From Fragilaria crotonensis (taxonomy: Eukaryota > Bacillariophyta > Fragilariophyceae > Fragilariales > Fragilariaceae): a stretch of 33,765 nucleotides of DNA. Below, piece by piece: positions 10,767 to 20,871 of this stretch; positions within the stretch are counted from its first letter, which is position 1; each line of letters starts with the position of its first letter. The stretch spans positions 1 to 33,765 of the forward strand of contig JAKSYS010000671.1 of assembly GCA_022925895.1 (NCBI GenBank), in the 5' to 3' direction. A program made the position numbers and the translations under genes. The notes beneath the pieces were generated by a model. The model searched no databases. It was not told the DNA's origin and saw only the letters and a program-made list of their open reading frames with translations.

Positions 10767-10872
10767 GTCGAATCGGTATATTATCATGTACACGGATTGG
10801 ACGAAAAGTAAATTATTAGTGGTCTTGTTGATCTCTGTGTTGATAGCTCTTACTGCATTTGACTAGGTGCTC

Positions 10873-12051
10873 TTATTTTTTGACGTATTCGCCTCTCCAG
10901 CCTGGGGATATCCAATCAATGACTCCGCCCTCTCCGATCACAAGGTTAATCCAGTCTGTCGTTGACGTCCCAGTCCCAGCATCCGAATCATTCAACGCTT
11001 CGCCAACTGGACACGTGTTGTCAATGCGGGTAAATTTGTCAAAGTCGAGTCCAACCTTGGCCGCTGCTTCTCGGACAGCAGGCAAGGCTTCCTTCGGTAG
11101 CTGCGGTTCCTTGGCGTAGACGAACGACCCTTCATAGTTTCCTTGAAGGGTGTGACCCTTGTACGCCACAAGTTTGAATGGCGGGATGCCGTTGCTGCCG
11201 TCACTTTCCCCGACAATGTACCAATTCTCGTAAAACGACAAGCCATACATTTTTCCAGATGTATGCATGGTCCTCTTGGTTGGATTCGGCACGTTTTTCT
11301 GCGCAGCATCTACCAACATGTGTTCCTTGAGCTGATTGTTCCAAAAGCCACCTCCTGATTCTTTGGGTTGAAGGATGCGCAGGTAGATATCCATGTCAAG
11401 CTCAGATGCATCGTCGTTCGTAGCAGTAAACACGTTGGCTTGACAAGGAAACAGATCGTAATTTGGGTTCAAGCCATCAGTTTTGTACCACTTTCCAATC
11501 AATGATTTGGGATCAAAGTTCTTGACGGTATTGTCATAGCCTACATTTTCTGCCGAGTTATCAATGTTTTTGGGCACCTTGACACATTCGTTTTCTTCAA
11601 TGGTGCAGGATAGCCAATTGTTTAAATCTTCGGATCCATATTCGGCAAAGCATCTTGTCGCACACGATTGCTCCCCCTTGCACCTGCCCAAACAAGACAC
11701 GCCCTTGATGCCTCGTGGGTTGGAAAACAAATTTTTGGTTTGTTCGCCGCATTTATTGATAAAGCACCCCACGTCGCTCTGTTCCATCTTGTTCTCCTTG
11801 GCGTATTCGGCAAAGCCATCGTAGTTGGCAGTTGCTTGCGCCGGTGTGTCGGCGAAGGCTACTGGAGTGATGAGCGTTGATAGTCCAAATGCGACAGTCG
11901 CTAGTGCTTGGCCAGTCGTTTTCCAGACCTTGTCAAAATCATGTTTGGTGGATGCCGAGAGGTGCCGTGGTGAGAGTCCACTTTGAGGCTGTGGAATAAA
12001 CCCATAACAGGTTGCCACCAAAAGGACTGGCATTAGCAGGCATCGATTCAT
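10873..12051 (-). CDS. Violaxanthin de-epoxidase family protein (VDE/VDE-like), thylakoid lumen
   Basis: Intact 392-residue intronless gene. VDE-family lipocalins act on xanthophyll epoxides in the thylakoid lumen. VDE removes epoxides in photoprotection, and diatom VDE-like (VDL) members work in fucoxanthin-pathway steps. The presequence is tripartite: a signal peptide (residues 1-17) with a YGFIP junction resembling ASAFAP, a transit segment, and a hydrophobic lumen signal (ALATVAFGLSTLITPVAFA) with a cleavage-type AFA-D at 65-68. The mature part begins with a Cys-rich domain (CFINKCG, CLGRCKGEQSCATRC). The lipocalin core follows (GKWYKTDGLNPNYDLFPCQ, then SFYENWYIVGES) and ends in VIDWISPGW. 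The final block has DNTCPVG. I favour VDL over VDE from the WYKTDGLNPNYDLFPCQ wording, but choosing the subtype needs an alignment. It shares an 846-bp divergent region with the acyl-CoA ligase. Confidence 0.92.
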   Translation of the reverse strand: MNRCLLMPVLLVATCYGFIPQPQSGLSPRHLSASTKHDFDKVWKTTGQALATVAFGLSTLITPVAFADTPAQATANYDGFAEYAKENKMEQSDVGCFINKCGEQTKNLFSNPRGIKGVSCLGRCKGEQSCATRCFAEYGSEDLNNWLSCTIEENECVKVPKNIDNSAENVGYDNTVKNFDPKSLIGKWYKTDGLNPNYDLFPCQANVFTATNDDASELDMDIYLRILQPKESGGGFWNNQLKEHMLVDAAQKNVPNPTKRTMHTSGKMYGLSFYENWYIVGESDGSNGIPPFKLVAYKGHTLQGNYEGSFVYAKEPQLPKEALPAVREAAAKVGLDFDKFTRIDNTCPVGEALNDSDAGTGTSTTDWINLVIGEGGVIDWISPGWRGEYVKK

Positions 12052-12897
12052 CTTGGCGGGTGTTGTGCGGTTCGGAGATCGGATCGATCCCGATGGATGA
12101 AGTGTCAGCTATAATGAGGATGATAAAGTGATGATGTTGGTCGAAAGTTGAACTTCGTGACACGTACTTCCTTTTGTACAGTAAGCTACGTCGATTATCG
12201 TAGCACCGGGTACTCCGGTACCAATACTGTACCTGCACAAGATGTAGCGCATATTTGAAGATTTGATTTGGTACTGGTACCCTGACTGCGTCCAACCCGT
12301 CATGATGGGTTGGCATCGGCATTTCAAGAGCCGGACGGTCGGATGACCTTCCAGGTGCCAAACGAGCAGGCCGTGTTCATCGATCTTGCGTTGGTCTGTC
12401 CACGATTCCGCATTCCTTCAACCGGTAGCAATGATTGAGTTTGTATATATATATGAATACCAGCATGCTCCGATTTCCTGAACTACCGGTGTACGCAAGT
12501 ACCTGATACTCCAGTACCTGGTACTAGTACCTGGTACTGTGCTCTGTGCTCCCCGATTGATAGTGCTGTGTGTTGTCGTTCCGTATGATAGTAAGCATAC
12601 ACGCAGAATACTACCGGTAGTGCTCGTCTCGAGTACCGGGTGCCTGGTACTACCGGTAGTAGATACTGTAGTAGACGTATGCATTGTCAATTTAGAAAAA
12701 CGCGAGAATTACAGCTTCTTCTGCTGGACGTTGTAATGGGCGATTGAGGTCCATCACAAGGCCCGACAACTGACTCCTGAACACAGACAACAATCAAAAA
12801 CACTCAACAAGCATTAGGTTCTATATGACTTTCACGTGTCATTGAAATTTAGGTTGAGTTGTAATGTTGTGATCGTGAATTTGGATCAGTTGAGCAA
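12052..12897. other. Divergent intergenic region rich in GTAC palindromes
   Basis: 846 bases between the divergent VDE-family and acyl-CoA ligase genes, with no supportable gene. There is a TATATATATATG run near 12439. Positions 12205-12290 and 12480-12665 are packed with self-complementary words built on GTAC, CCGG and GGTACC, and include two exact copies of CTACCGGTAG. This region must contain both promoters. Confidence 0.55.
12611..12659. repeat. Paired CTACCGGTAG palindromes
   Basis: Two exact copies of the 10-bp palindrome lie at 12611-12620 and 12650-12659, separated by a stretch containing CTCGAGTACCGGG. Two more exact copies lie at 16812-16821 and 18093-18102. All four are in non-coding DNA. 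They may be regulatory sites or the cores of decayed repeats; the sequence does not decide. Confidence 0.7.
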
Positions 12898-14712
12898 ATG
12901 GTGAATCTTTCGGATGTCTTTTCACAACGAAGGTTCGACCAATCTCCTTGTGTTGCTCTCATACCTGTAAATGCATCCATTGGAGTAGATCCCTCTACGT
13001 ATGAAAACACGCCAGAAACCAAGTTCTTGGCGTATTGCGATGCATGGCTTGCTCTCAAGGAACACCGATCATGGATTCATAACTTGATAAAGAACATTTC
13101 AATTTCTTTGCAAACTGAAGATGAACAAGAATATCCTGCTGCTCCTATGCACACTGATATTGATATCGTGTTCGCCTACATTGCATCGAATTCAACAGAT
13201 GCCATGATATCGATACTCGCAGCTGCTGACAATAGCGTACGGGCCCAGGTTGCACTTCTCAATACTCGCTGGACACCGTCAGAAATGGCCGCTGTGTTGC
13301 AGACCACCGGCGAAACTACGAGTAGGAGTTGCACAGTTATTTTATATACCAATGAGCATGAATTACAGGATAAGGCGATCCAGACGAAAGTCATGTTAAA
13401 CCACAAAGTGATGCTGGTTCAAATACCATTGTTGGCACAAAAGTACTTTGTGACCAACGGGAAAATCGAGCTCAAGGAAGTTCAACAATCGCTATCGAAT
13501 GAAGAGATTGAGAACCAAATACAAAGCGTTTCTGCTTGTACTGCGGTCGATGCACTCCTGGTCTTTACATCTGGTACAACCTCTGGTTCAAAGGGTGTAC
13601 GGTTAAGTCACCGAGCATTGTGGATTCAAGCACTGTCCAAATTACGACACCCGTGTCGATACAACCGAACCACGCGGATGTTGTCCACGACCGTTCCAAT
13701 TTTTCATGTTGGGGGTTTGAATAGTACATTGGCTCTTTGGCTCTCGGGAGGAACATGGATGATCCCCCATGACAACACCACACAAAGGCAAAAAAGTGGA
13801 TTCGATGCCAATACATTACTTCAAATGATTTCACACCCAATCATGCCAACCACAACACTTGTGGTTGTACCAGCCATGCTTCATGCTGTGCTGGAACAGC
13901 AGCGCCATCGGCAAGATCACATTGTGTATCCCCGCGTTGATCTCCTACTGATTGGTGGACAGTCTGCCTCCCGGAATATGCTGGACAAACTTGCATCCAT
14001 CTTTCCGAAGGCACGAATTGTCCAAACCTATGCGTGTACTGAAGCCGCATCGTCTCTTACCTTCCACGAACCAACACAGGATACAGTTGCACAACCTCCC
14101 ATCTTGGGTGATTGTGTCGGTCGTCCACCGCCTCATGTGCAGCTCCAATTGGTGGAGCAGCAGCCACCGCAACAACTGGTAAATGACACAGCAACAATCA
14201 TTACAGAGCCATACAAGGTTGGTGTCTTTGTCACCAGTGGTCCTCACGTGATGAGTGGTTATTGGAACCGCAATGACGCCCCACCAGTACAGCAGCAGGA
14301 TTTTTCCATCAACAGTCATGTCACCAACGATTTGGGATTTCGAGATGATCATGGACGATACTATTTTTGTGGACGCTGCAATGACGTTATCCGCTCGGGA
14401 GGTGAAACTGTCCTTGCTTTGGAGGTGGAACGCATACTTTTGCAACACCCACGTATCAATGAATGTGCTGTCTTTGGACTGCCGGATGAACGATTGGGTG
14501 AAACAGTATGCGCCGCTATTGTGATGTCGTCGTCGGAAGAAAATTTGCTATCTCGAGACGAGATTCGTCGACATTGTCTAGAATGCAACTTGGCAGGATA
14601 CAAGCACCCTCGGCGCATCTTTTCAATGACAGAGCTGCCTCGCAACGCTTCGGGGAAGGTGCTCAAATTCGAACTCGTTAAAATGTTCCAGAACCAACGG
14701 AGTAGACTGTAA
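12898..14712 (+). CDS. AMP-forming acyl-CoA ligase (ANL superfamily) with PTS1 tail SRL
   Basis: Intact 604-residue adenylate-forming ligase. It activates a carboxylic acid with ATP and transfers it to CoA. Core motifs are in order: the phosphate loop VFTSGTTSGSKG (about 221-232), FHVGGLN, the YACTEAAS adenylate motif (about 376), the D-x-G motif (NDLGFRDDHGRYYFCGRCND, about 476-495), the hinge and SGGE, and the C-terminal catalytic Lys in PRNASGKVLK (about 580-589). The protein ends in SRL, a canonical type 1 peroxisomal targeting signal. Overall layout and motifs resemble the o-succinylbenzoate-CoA ligase/AAE14 group used in phylloquinone synthesis, whose plant member has been linked to peroxisomes. 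Fatty- or aromatic-acid ligases remain possible. There is no signal peptide. Superfamily call very secure; substrate inferred. Confidence 0.9.
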   Translation: MVNLSDVFSQRRFDQSPCVALIPVNASIGVDPSTYENTPETKFLAYCDAWLALKEHRSWIHNLIKNISISLQTEDEQEYPAAPMHTDIDIVFAYIASNSTDAMISILAAADNSVRAQVALLNTRWTPSEMAAVLQTTGETTSRSCTVILYTNEHELQDKAIQTKVMLNHKVMLVQIPLLAQKYFVTNGKIELKEVQQSLSNEEIENQIQSVSACTAVDALLVFTSGTTSGSKGVRLSHRALWIQALSKLRHPCRYNRTTRMLSTTVPIFHVGGLNSTLALWLSGGTWMIPHDNTTQRQKSGFDANTLLQMISHPIMPTTTLVVVPAMLHAVLEQQRHRQDHIVYPRVDLLLIGGQSASRNMLDKLASIFPKARIVQTYACTEAASSLTFHEPTQDTVAQPPILGDCVGRPPPHVQLQLVEQQPPQQLVNDTATIITEPYKVGVFVTSGPHVMSGYWNRNDAPPVQQQDFSINSHVTNDLGFRDDHGRYYFCGRCNDVIRSGGETVLALEVERILLQHPRINECAVFGLPDERLGETVCAAIVMSSSEENLLSRDEIRRHCLECNLAGYKHPRRIFSMTELPRNASGKVLKFELVKMFQNQRSRL

Positions 14713-14765
14713 ATTCTGGAGGAAATGGTTTTACGCACGACAATGCTACTACTCGAAATAGAGTA

Positions 14766-15997
14766 CTAGAATCCCTTTTTCGTTTTTCCCATACCCTTGG
14801 CAGCACGTTTTTGCAATTTCTTGTGGCGCTTCTCCAATTTGGCTTCCGACGCTTGGCGTCGACTGAGACCATTGGGATTGGCCACTGTTTTCTTCGGTCC
14901 GGCCGATGCCAACGTATCTCCTCGCTTCCTCTTGTTGGAACCACCCACAATATCCTTGGTCAAGATTCGTTTAAGAGCACCAGCCGCATCTACTGGCTTT
15001 GCCTTCTTTTCCTTTTCCGATGGATCACCCTTGCGACCCTTGAAGCGCTTACCACAGACTGTCACTCGCAAACTCCGTTTCTTATAGGTGGATTCATGCA
15101 TTCGTTGGAGTGCCGTGGTCGCCATCGTCTTGGTGGCAAACAAGACGTATCCAAAGCCCTTGCACTGCTGTGTAACTTTATCACGAACGATGCGAACATT
15201 TTCAATATCTTGATTGGAGAGGGCGCACCCTTGAACAAAATGCTGACGCAAGGAAACTTCGTCGGCTTGGTATGGCAAGTTTCCAACAAAGACAGATCGA
15301 GTTGCATCAATGGTAGGATTGACTCGATCGACACGTATCAAGTGTGATCCTACCATGGAATTGTTCAGGTCCATGGCTTTCTCGACCGAGGCCTTGTCGA
15401 CAAAAACAACGTACCCCTGAGCTGTCGTGCGGGCATCTGTATCTAAATGTTTGGTATTGACTGATACTTTCTTGACCAAGGCTTGATTGCCTTTCTGATC
15501 CGGTGCGACCTTGACACCCGTCGTGGCAATACTTCGCAGACGTGTGGATTCGACCTTGCCACATTTGGTAAAAATCGATTTCAATGAATTGCGAGTCGTA
15601 TCGAGTGGCAGATTACCGACAAATACCGTGCGATCGTCTGCAGAGGGAGATTCACCAGAGGATCATCGTCAAGAGTAGTGGAAGTTGTCGTAATTTCTGT
15701 GTAGTTGGTGGTGGATGGCTGGTCAACGTCCACAGCTGCGTCATCTTTGACAGCACCTTGACCATCCTCCTCTGCATCCGCAGTTTCTCCATTGCGCTTT
15801 CGTTTCTTCTTCTCTGGCTCAGTCACAATAGTTTCTGCTGTCTTCTTTCGCTGCTTTGTCTTTTTGCGAGGCAGTGGTTTGTGTTGTGGCCTCTCAGGAA
15901 GCGTCGATGATGCCTCAAAGACATTCAACAAACCAGAAGACGATTCGACGTTGCCAAAGATGGATCCCACTAACGATGATGGTGCTGTTGAAGTCAT
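14766..15997 (-). CDS. Nop12/RBM34-like nucleolar protein with two RRMs, one apparent frameshift
   Basis: Begins at the ATG 15997-15995 (MTSTAPSS). A Lys/Arg-rich and acidic N-terminal third (PRKKTKQRKK, KKKRKR) is followed by two RRMs. RRM1 has RNP2 TVFVGNLP and RNP1 AQGYVVFV; RRM2 has RNP2 SVFVGNLP and RNP1 KGFGYVLF. The C-terminus is Lys-rich (KKLQKRAAKGMGKTKKGF). This order matches Nop12/RBM34, which act in 60S subunit pre-rRNA processing in the nucleolus. The frame is broken just before RRM1: the upstream frame reads TTLDDDPL and ends inside RRM1, while the conserved RNP2 lies one frame over, preceded by SGESPSADDR. One missing base around 15658-15664 (GATGATCC) explains it, and adding it gives 410 residues. 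There are no splice sites there. The gene is tail-to-tail with the ligase (53 bp). Confidence 0.86.
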
Positions 15998-17120
15998 GCT
16001 TTGATTGTTGTCGGATAGGTAGAGTGTCAGTTATCGTTTGATGTGTTCAAGTGGACGACGGTTCTGAACAACTCGTTGTCCCTCCTCTACGGCCCACTGT
16101 TTTATTTTTATTTTCAGGCAGTTGGAGTGAGCATCCGTTTCGATACCACGATGTGGTGGATTGATTTCTTGATTGGCCACGAAGATTCGGCACGACCGTC
16201 GTCGGAATCCTGTAACCAACCGCAGCCGGCCCACTCTAGTAGCCAGCCATACGCTCTGCACGACACCGGCCAAATTCCGACATCGTACACTGTACAGCTG
16301 GTACTGTACATAGTTCTGAAACGCTCGGCTTGTGACAATGGCGTAACAATCGCCAAGTTGTTTTCCTCGTTGGGTCCTATCTTAGGAATTTAAGCCCCGA
16401 TTGTAACTGTTTAGGGGCTAGACCTTGCCTCTTGCCTATGAACGGGTGTGTGTATGGTGGTTTGCATGTCCGAAGCCTGTAGTAGGATGGTGTTTGAAAC
16501 CGGTTGGTTATCAAGTGTTGCAATTGAGGATGCTAGGTCATAGCCAGTACATGTGTTCATCAGTGTGACGGTCTTGCATTGGGATCAATGAAAGCAAATG
16601 CACGATTGACAGCACACCAGCACCACAACTTGAAAACGATGCGAATCCTGACGTCGTCGATATACGAGGTATCACATTTGTTTCCTCCATCAAGCAGCCA
16701 CAATGGAGAAAGCCCAGGAGGGACTCCTTCAGAATTGCTGAAGGCCGAGCGTTTCCTTCATATCTTGCATTAGCTACCCTATGTACTAGATGCTTGCCGG
16801 AGGGATAGTAGCTACCGGTAGTCCACTGGGCTGGCAGCCATTTTGATGCATGAGTTAAATTGCATTTTTGATGAAACCGTAGCATTTCCCTCCAAAAAAA
16901 ATGGAGTACTGCATACAAGATTTTACACTGGGTCTTTTTGGAGGCTTATTTTGGGGGAAATTCCTCATCCTATCGAAGAAAACCAGTGTACGCGTGGGAA
17001 AAAACCTTTGTATTGTTGTCTGGCAATCGCCGTCGAGTGTGTGTATCATGTCCTGATGATCATCGTGCATTGTAACCGTCGTCTGCGAGTTGAAAAAGAT
17101 CCTGGGACAAGATAGTCGTT
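15998..17120. other. Non-coding stretch
   Basis: About 1.1 kb upstream of the RBM34-like gene with no supportable gene. Short frames on both strands have no recognisable domain. One CTACCGGTAG palindrome lies at 16812-16821. The first 100-200 bases should hold the RBM34-like promoter. Confidence 0.45.
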
Positions 17121-17708
17121 TTACTCCGAGTACTGTACCAGGTACAGTAGGAGTTGCGGTCGCAGATGGTGTCGGTCGTTGAAGCGAAGACGATGAGTTT
17201 GTTGATTGATATCTCGTAGTAGAACCGAACTTTGATGTTGTTCTGTGGTGCGGGGGCTGTCACGATTGTGCTTTGGCATCGCTTTCCGTGTGTAGGACGG
17301 AGAGTGAGTGAGCGAGCACGCCATTGTTTTTCTTGGGCGTGTAAATGTGTGGATAGCAACAAGAGGCATTTCCAGAGTCTGTTCGTTTGCTCCTTTGCTC
17401 GCAGGATGTGATTTTCGTGCAGTGTCTTGGAGATGCGGAGGGTGTGTGTGTTTTTTGTCGGGTTGGTAGGGACATTTGGGGTGGTCGATACAGTTTTTGA
17501 TGGCATTGGCGTCGGGATTTTTAGAGCACGTACATAAATGGCGTTGGTTCTCTGTTGGATGTTTGCAGAATGGGCATTTTCTCGTTGTTTCCCCCAGTGG
17601 CTGTTGATCGCGAATGTGTTTCATGTGAGATATTTGCTGCTGAGGCATTTGCAGTTTTTCCCATAAAACATGCTCAAAAAAAGGCGAAACAAACGATCGT
17701 CATCATGT
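17121..17708 (-). pseudogene. Possible transposable-element remnant with Cys/His cluster
   Basis: A minus-strand frame reads HVLWEKLQMPQQQISHMKH, then within about 25 residues RKCPFCKHPTENQRHLCTC, then about 120 residues of low-information sequence. A Pro-Leu-Gly segment followed by C-x2-C-x4-E-x3-H-x(1-3)-C is a pattern seen near the C-terminus of some retroelement polyproteins (a zinc-binding tail after the reverse transcriptase/RNase H region). No polymerase domain is present here, and the frame is stopped upstream near 17708. I read it as a decayed fragment. A chance frame is possible. Confidence 0.3.
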
Positions 17709-18801
17709 TCCCAGCCATGACGAACTTGTAGTCAAGAAAGTCAAAAACGCAATGGTAAGTCCTGAATTGTTGATCAGCAGTTTGTGCACTCCTGTCACCA
17801 CGAAACACTAAAACCATGCATTCTTGGTGCAATTGATTGTTGTCATGATTGACAGAATACGCGATGGAAGGTTCGAACTACTCCTACTAGCTAGAAATGC
17901 TAGCATAGTAGCAACTTTACCAGTACCTCTACTGAACCTACAGTAAGAGCATTATTTCATCCTCGGTGCACCCAACACCAAGCACCCCAGCCACAACGCC
18001 ACAACACATTATATGTACTACAAGGTACCTGGTACCACATCTTCCCTATGTACACACAATACATACTTACGCCATACGACATACAACTGGTACTACCGGT
18101 AGAGTACTATGAGCTGTGCATCAACCTTTAAACTCTGAATTCTGAATGCAGAGAGTCTGTGGTCTGTGGTACATCCCACGACCTTTTCGTCGACGTAAGC
18201 GGCCCTAAGTTCTCCAGAATACGATACACACTATCTATGTTAAAGCGGAAGTCGTATGTACTAAAAGGTATGATACGTACACGTACAAGTAGACCGTTCA
18301 AGGTTTAATCCCAGGAAAGTCCAGTAGCGAAGAAATTTAGCTATTTCGGTGCTCGTCTCAACCGTCATTTACCTGAATCAACACATTCAAGGTAGCCACG
18401 CACACCTTTAGGAAGGATCCAGTCCCACAAACCGTGCGCGTCGATTAACAAATTCGTACAGTATCTATGGTAGCAACGATTCAATCCCAGTAAACGATTC
18501 ACACATGCTAACAACGTCGAACTACATGGTGGCAAGTCACGTGATTTTTTTATGATGGAGTATGCATTCATGTATTTCTTCTGTCCTCGGTCACATGAAA
18601 CGCCAAATAGACTGTTTTCTTCGCCGTCGCTCATGAATGAGGGTTGAACTACTTTATTATGTACCTCTGGTACAATTACTTGTAGCTGAGAGCGTACAAT
18701 AGCATATCCAACTACCCAATGCTGTCACAACGAGACTAATTTTTCATCTCACAATTTTGCCCTTGTATCTTCTCTTGCCAGAGCAGAGCCAACTAACCAA
18801 A
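17709..18801. other. Non-coding stretch upstream of SIT
   Basis: About 1.1 kb without a supportable gene. It contains AGGTACCTGGTACC near 18023 and a CTACCGGTAG palindrome at 18093-18102, plus other GTAC-rich words. The last 150 bases should contain the SIT promoter and 5' leader. The SIT start codon sits in an AACCAAAATGG context. Confidence 0.45.
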
Positions 18802-20381
18802 ATGGCAATCGAAACTCCCCTTCCGGACTTGTCCGACAACGTTACGTTGTTCAAGAGTATTTACTCTGTTGGACTCCTTCTCTTCTCCATTGCTATGATC
18901 ATGGGCCTGATCTTCACCGGCCAGACGAAGATCGCTCAGGATGTCAGTCCTATCCTAGCCTTCGTCGTCATTTGGTTTGCTATCATTTGGCTCACCGTGG
19001 TCGAGGGAGGTCAAGCATCGCTCGTTGGTCTAGCTCCGGTCAACCCAGAACTCTACAAGGTCTCGCACAAGAAAGCTCACTCCATCTGCAAGATCTGCTT
19101 CACTGGTGACAACTTTCACCGTTACCTTCTTGGTCGTCAATTCCTCGTTGTCTTGACTGTCTTTGCTGTCAACATGTCCGGCGGTCCCATCGATGGTGCT
19201 ACTCTCTGGGGTCTACCAGATTGGATCGTCAACATCTTTTTGGGTAGTGGTCTGGCCATGATTCTCTTCACCGTCATGTGTGGACAGCTCAACTCTGAAG
19301 TCAACGCTTCTCTCTGTATGCTTGACTACATGAACAACTGGATGATGTCCGTTACCTTCTGGGTTTCCATGGCGATCGAGTTCACAGGGTTGCTCCATGC
19401 CTCCTACGTTTGTCAGATGTTCGTTTGCCGTTTGGCCAAGCAGCCTGTGGAATGGCACGAGCCTCCACGAACAGGGTTGGTGGCCATTTTCTTCTGGTTG
19501 CGATGCGTGTTCTCATTCGTTGTTCTTGGTTTCGCGTTGGCAGTAACCTTTACAGCCTTGTTCGAGGGCAAGACAACTGTTTGGGATGGCATCCCTCCGG
19601 CCGCAGCCATGGTTATCTTCCTCTTTCTCTTGTGTGTTGTCGGTATGCTTGAAGCCATTCAAATTGCCTTCTTTGCGGTTACCAAGATTTGCAAGGCCGA
19701 CCGCGGTACCAACATTTTTGCCAAGAAAACCTGTCACTACCTCTTCCTTGGTACCGGCGAGAACTTGCCCAAGTTCATGGTTGGACGACAGCTCATGGTT
19801 GTGTCATGCATGTTCTTTGTGGCTCGAGTTACGAGTGTTCACATTGGCCCAGGCGAGACGAATATTTTTGGGTAGCTGACGGCGTCCAGAAGTTCTTCGA
19901 TACCGGTCTTCTTGGCGCATTGATCACCACAATCATCGGCTCCATCGCTTGGCGTCTTGTGGCCTCCTGCTTCCCAATCGCGTTCATAAGCTCCCCAATC
20001 ACGTACGTCTTTCTTCGCATTTGCCTCTTGTTGGAAGCCAGTGGTCTCTGCCAAGGAGCATGGGTTATTGCTGATATTCACAAGGCGATTGCTGGCTTCA
20101 AACGCGATGAAGAGTACATTGGAACTGCTGAAGAACGTGCTGGTTTGAGCATGAAAGACAACGACACCGTCCTTGACAGGGGTCCTGGAAAAATTGTCAT
20201 GCTCCCACATTTTATTGACCATGCTCCGGAGAGCTTGAAGGAGTTGTTGGAGTCCGACCCCAGCGTTGCGAAGTTTGTCAGTTCGTTGACTGTTGCGAAT
20301 GGAAATGGTCGAGATGACCGTGGATTTGGGACTGAAAGTTCCGATGAGCCTACTGGTGAGGGCAAAGAGGTTCTTGCTTGA
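18802..20381 (+). CDS. SIT: Silicic acid transporter (SIT family), one apparent frameshift
   Basis: Diatom plasma-membrane transporter that imports silicic acid with sodium for the silica wall. It starts at the ATG 18802 (MAIETPLPDLSDN). The protein has about ten hydrophobic segments in two five-helix halves. The SIT motif pairs are visible: EGGQ (68-71) with GRQ (111-113) in half 1, and EAIQ (284-287) with GRQ (328-330) in half 2; the usual Gly of the second EGxQ is Ala. Other family landmarks are GQLNSEVNASLCMLDYMNNW, LLHASY and AKKTCHYLFL. The frame stops after ETNIFG at 19873-19875, but the next frame continues with VADGVQKFFDTGLLGA and the last two helices. One missing base in the TTTTTGGG run (19865-19872) explains this and gives 526 residues, a normal SIT length. 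The tail is hydrophilic. An upstream TTG at 18757 is not a credible start. Confidence 0.93.
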
Positions 20382-20842
20382 TTTCTCTTGGTGAACCGAG
20401 TTCTCGAACCAAACTGGCCAACTTCATGTTTTGGTATCATGTGATACCACTGCACTGCTACTTATAGTAAGTGCAACTAGTAAGTGCAAGTATTAATGAA
20501 CAAGTCTATCATTTTATCATGTCAAATTTGACCTATCATGGGGCTGTAGCACCTGATACACCTAGCTAAGGCAGGTGAATATGGGAATTCTTCAGTGATT
20601 TCTCCTTTCTCCCTATAAATGCGACTCGCAGGTTCCGAAGAAGGACACCAGTTATGGCAGCATGGACGACGACGAACCCAACGTAGGCATTAGCCATCGA
20701 GTATCGTATATATCACAAAAGCTATCGAAGAACCTGGTCATGCACACGTTTGGATATGCAGTCGCTTAATTTCTACCGCGAGGTATGTGCGATTGGGTGC
20801 AGCATGAAAAAAATTTAGGTATGCATAGCCTCAGTAGAGTTG
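20382..20842. other. Non-coding stretch after SIT
   Basis: 460 bases with no gene. A palindrome GGTATCA-TG-TGATACC lies at 20434-20449, about 50 bp after the SIT stop. It could fold in the 3' UTR. Confidence 0.45.
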
Positions 20843-20871
20843 CTACCACCTAAAAAGTGCCTGGAGCCGTT
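20843..20871 (+). repeat. Left terminal inverted repeat
   Basis: 29 bp, matching the reverse complement of 21416-21444 at 28 of 29 positions. Confidence 0.85.

Noticed and set aside
17860-17885. GGTTCGAAC resembling a tRNA T-loop
   Set aside because: I could not pair an acceptor stem, D arm or anticodon arm around it.
18757-18801. Upstream extension of the SIT from 18757
   Set aside because: It begins with TTG. The ATG at 18802 has a good context and matches the usual SIT N-terminus.
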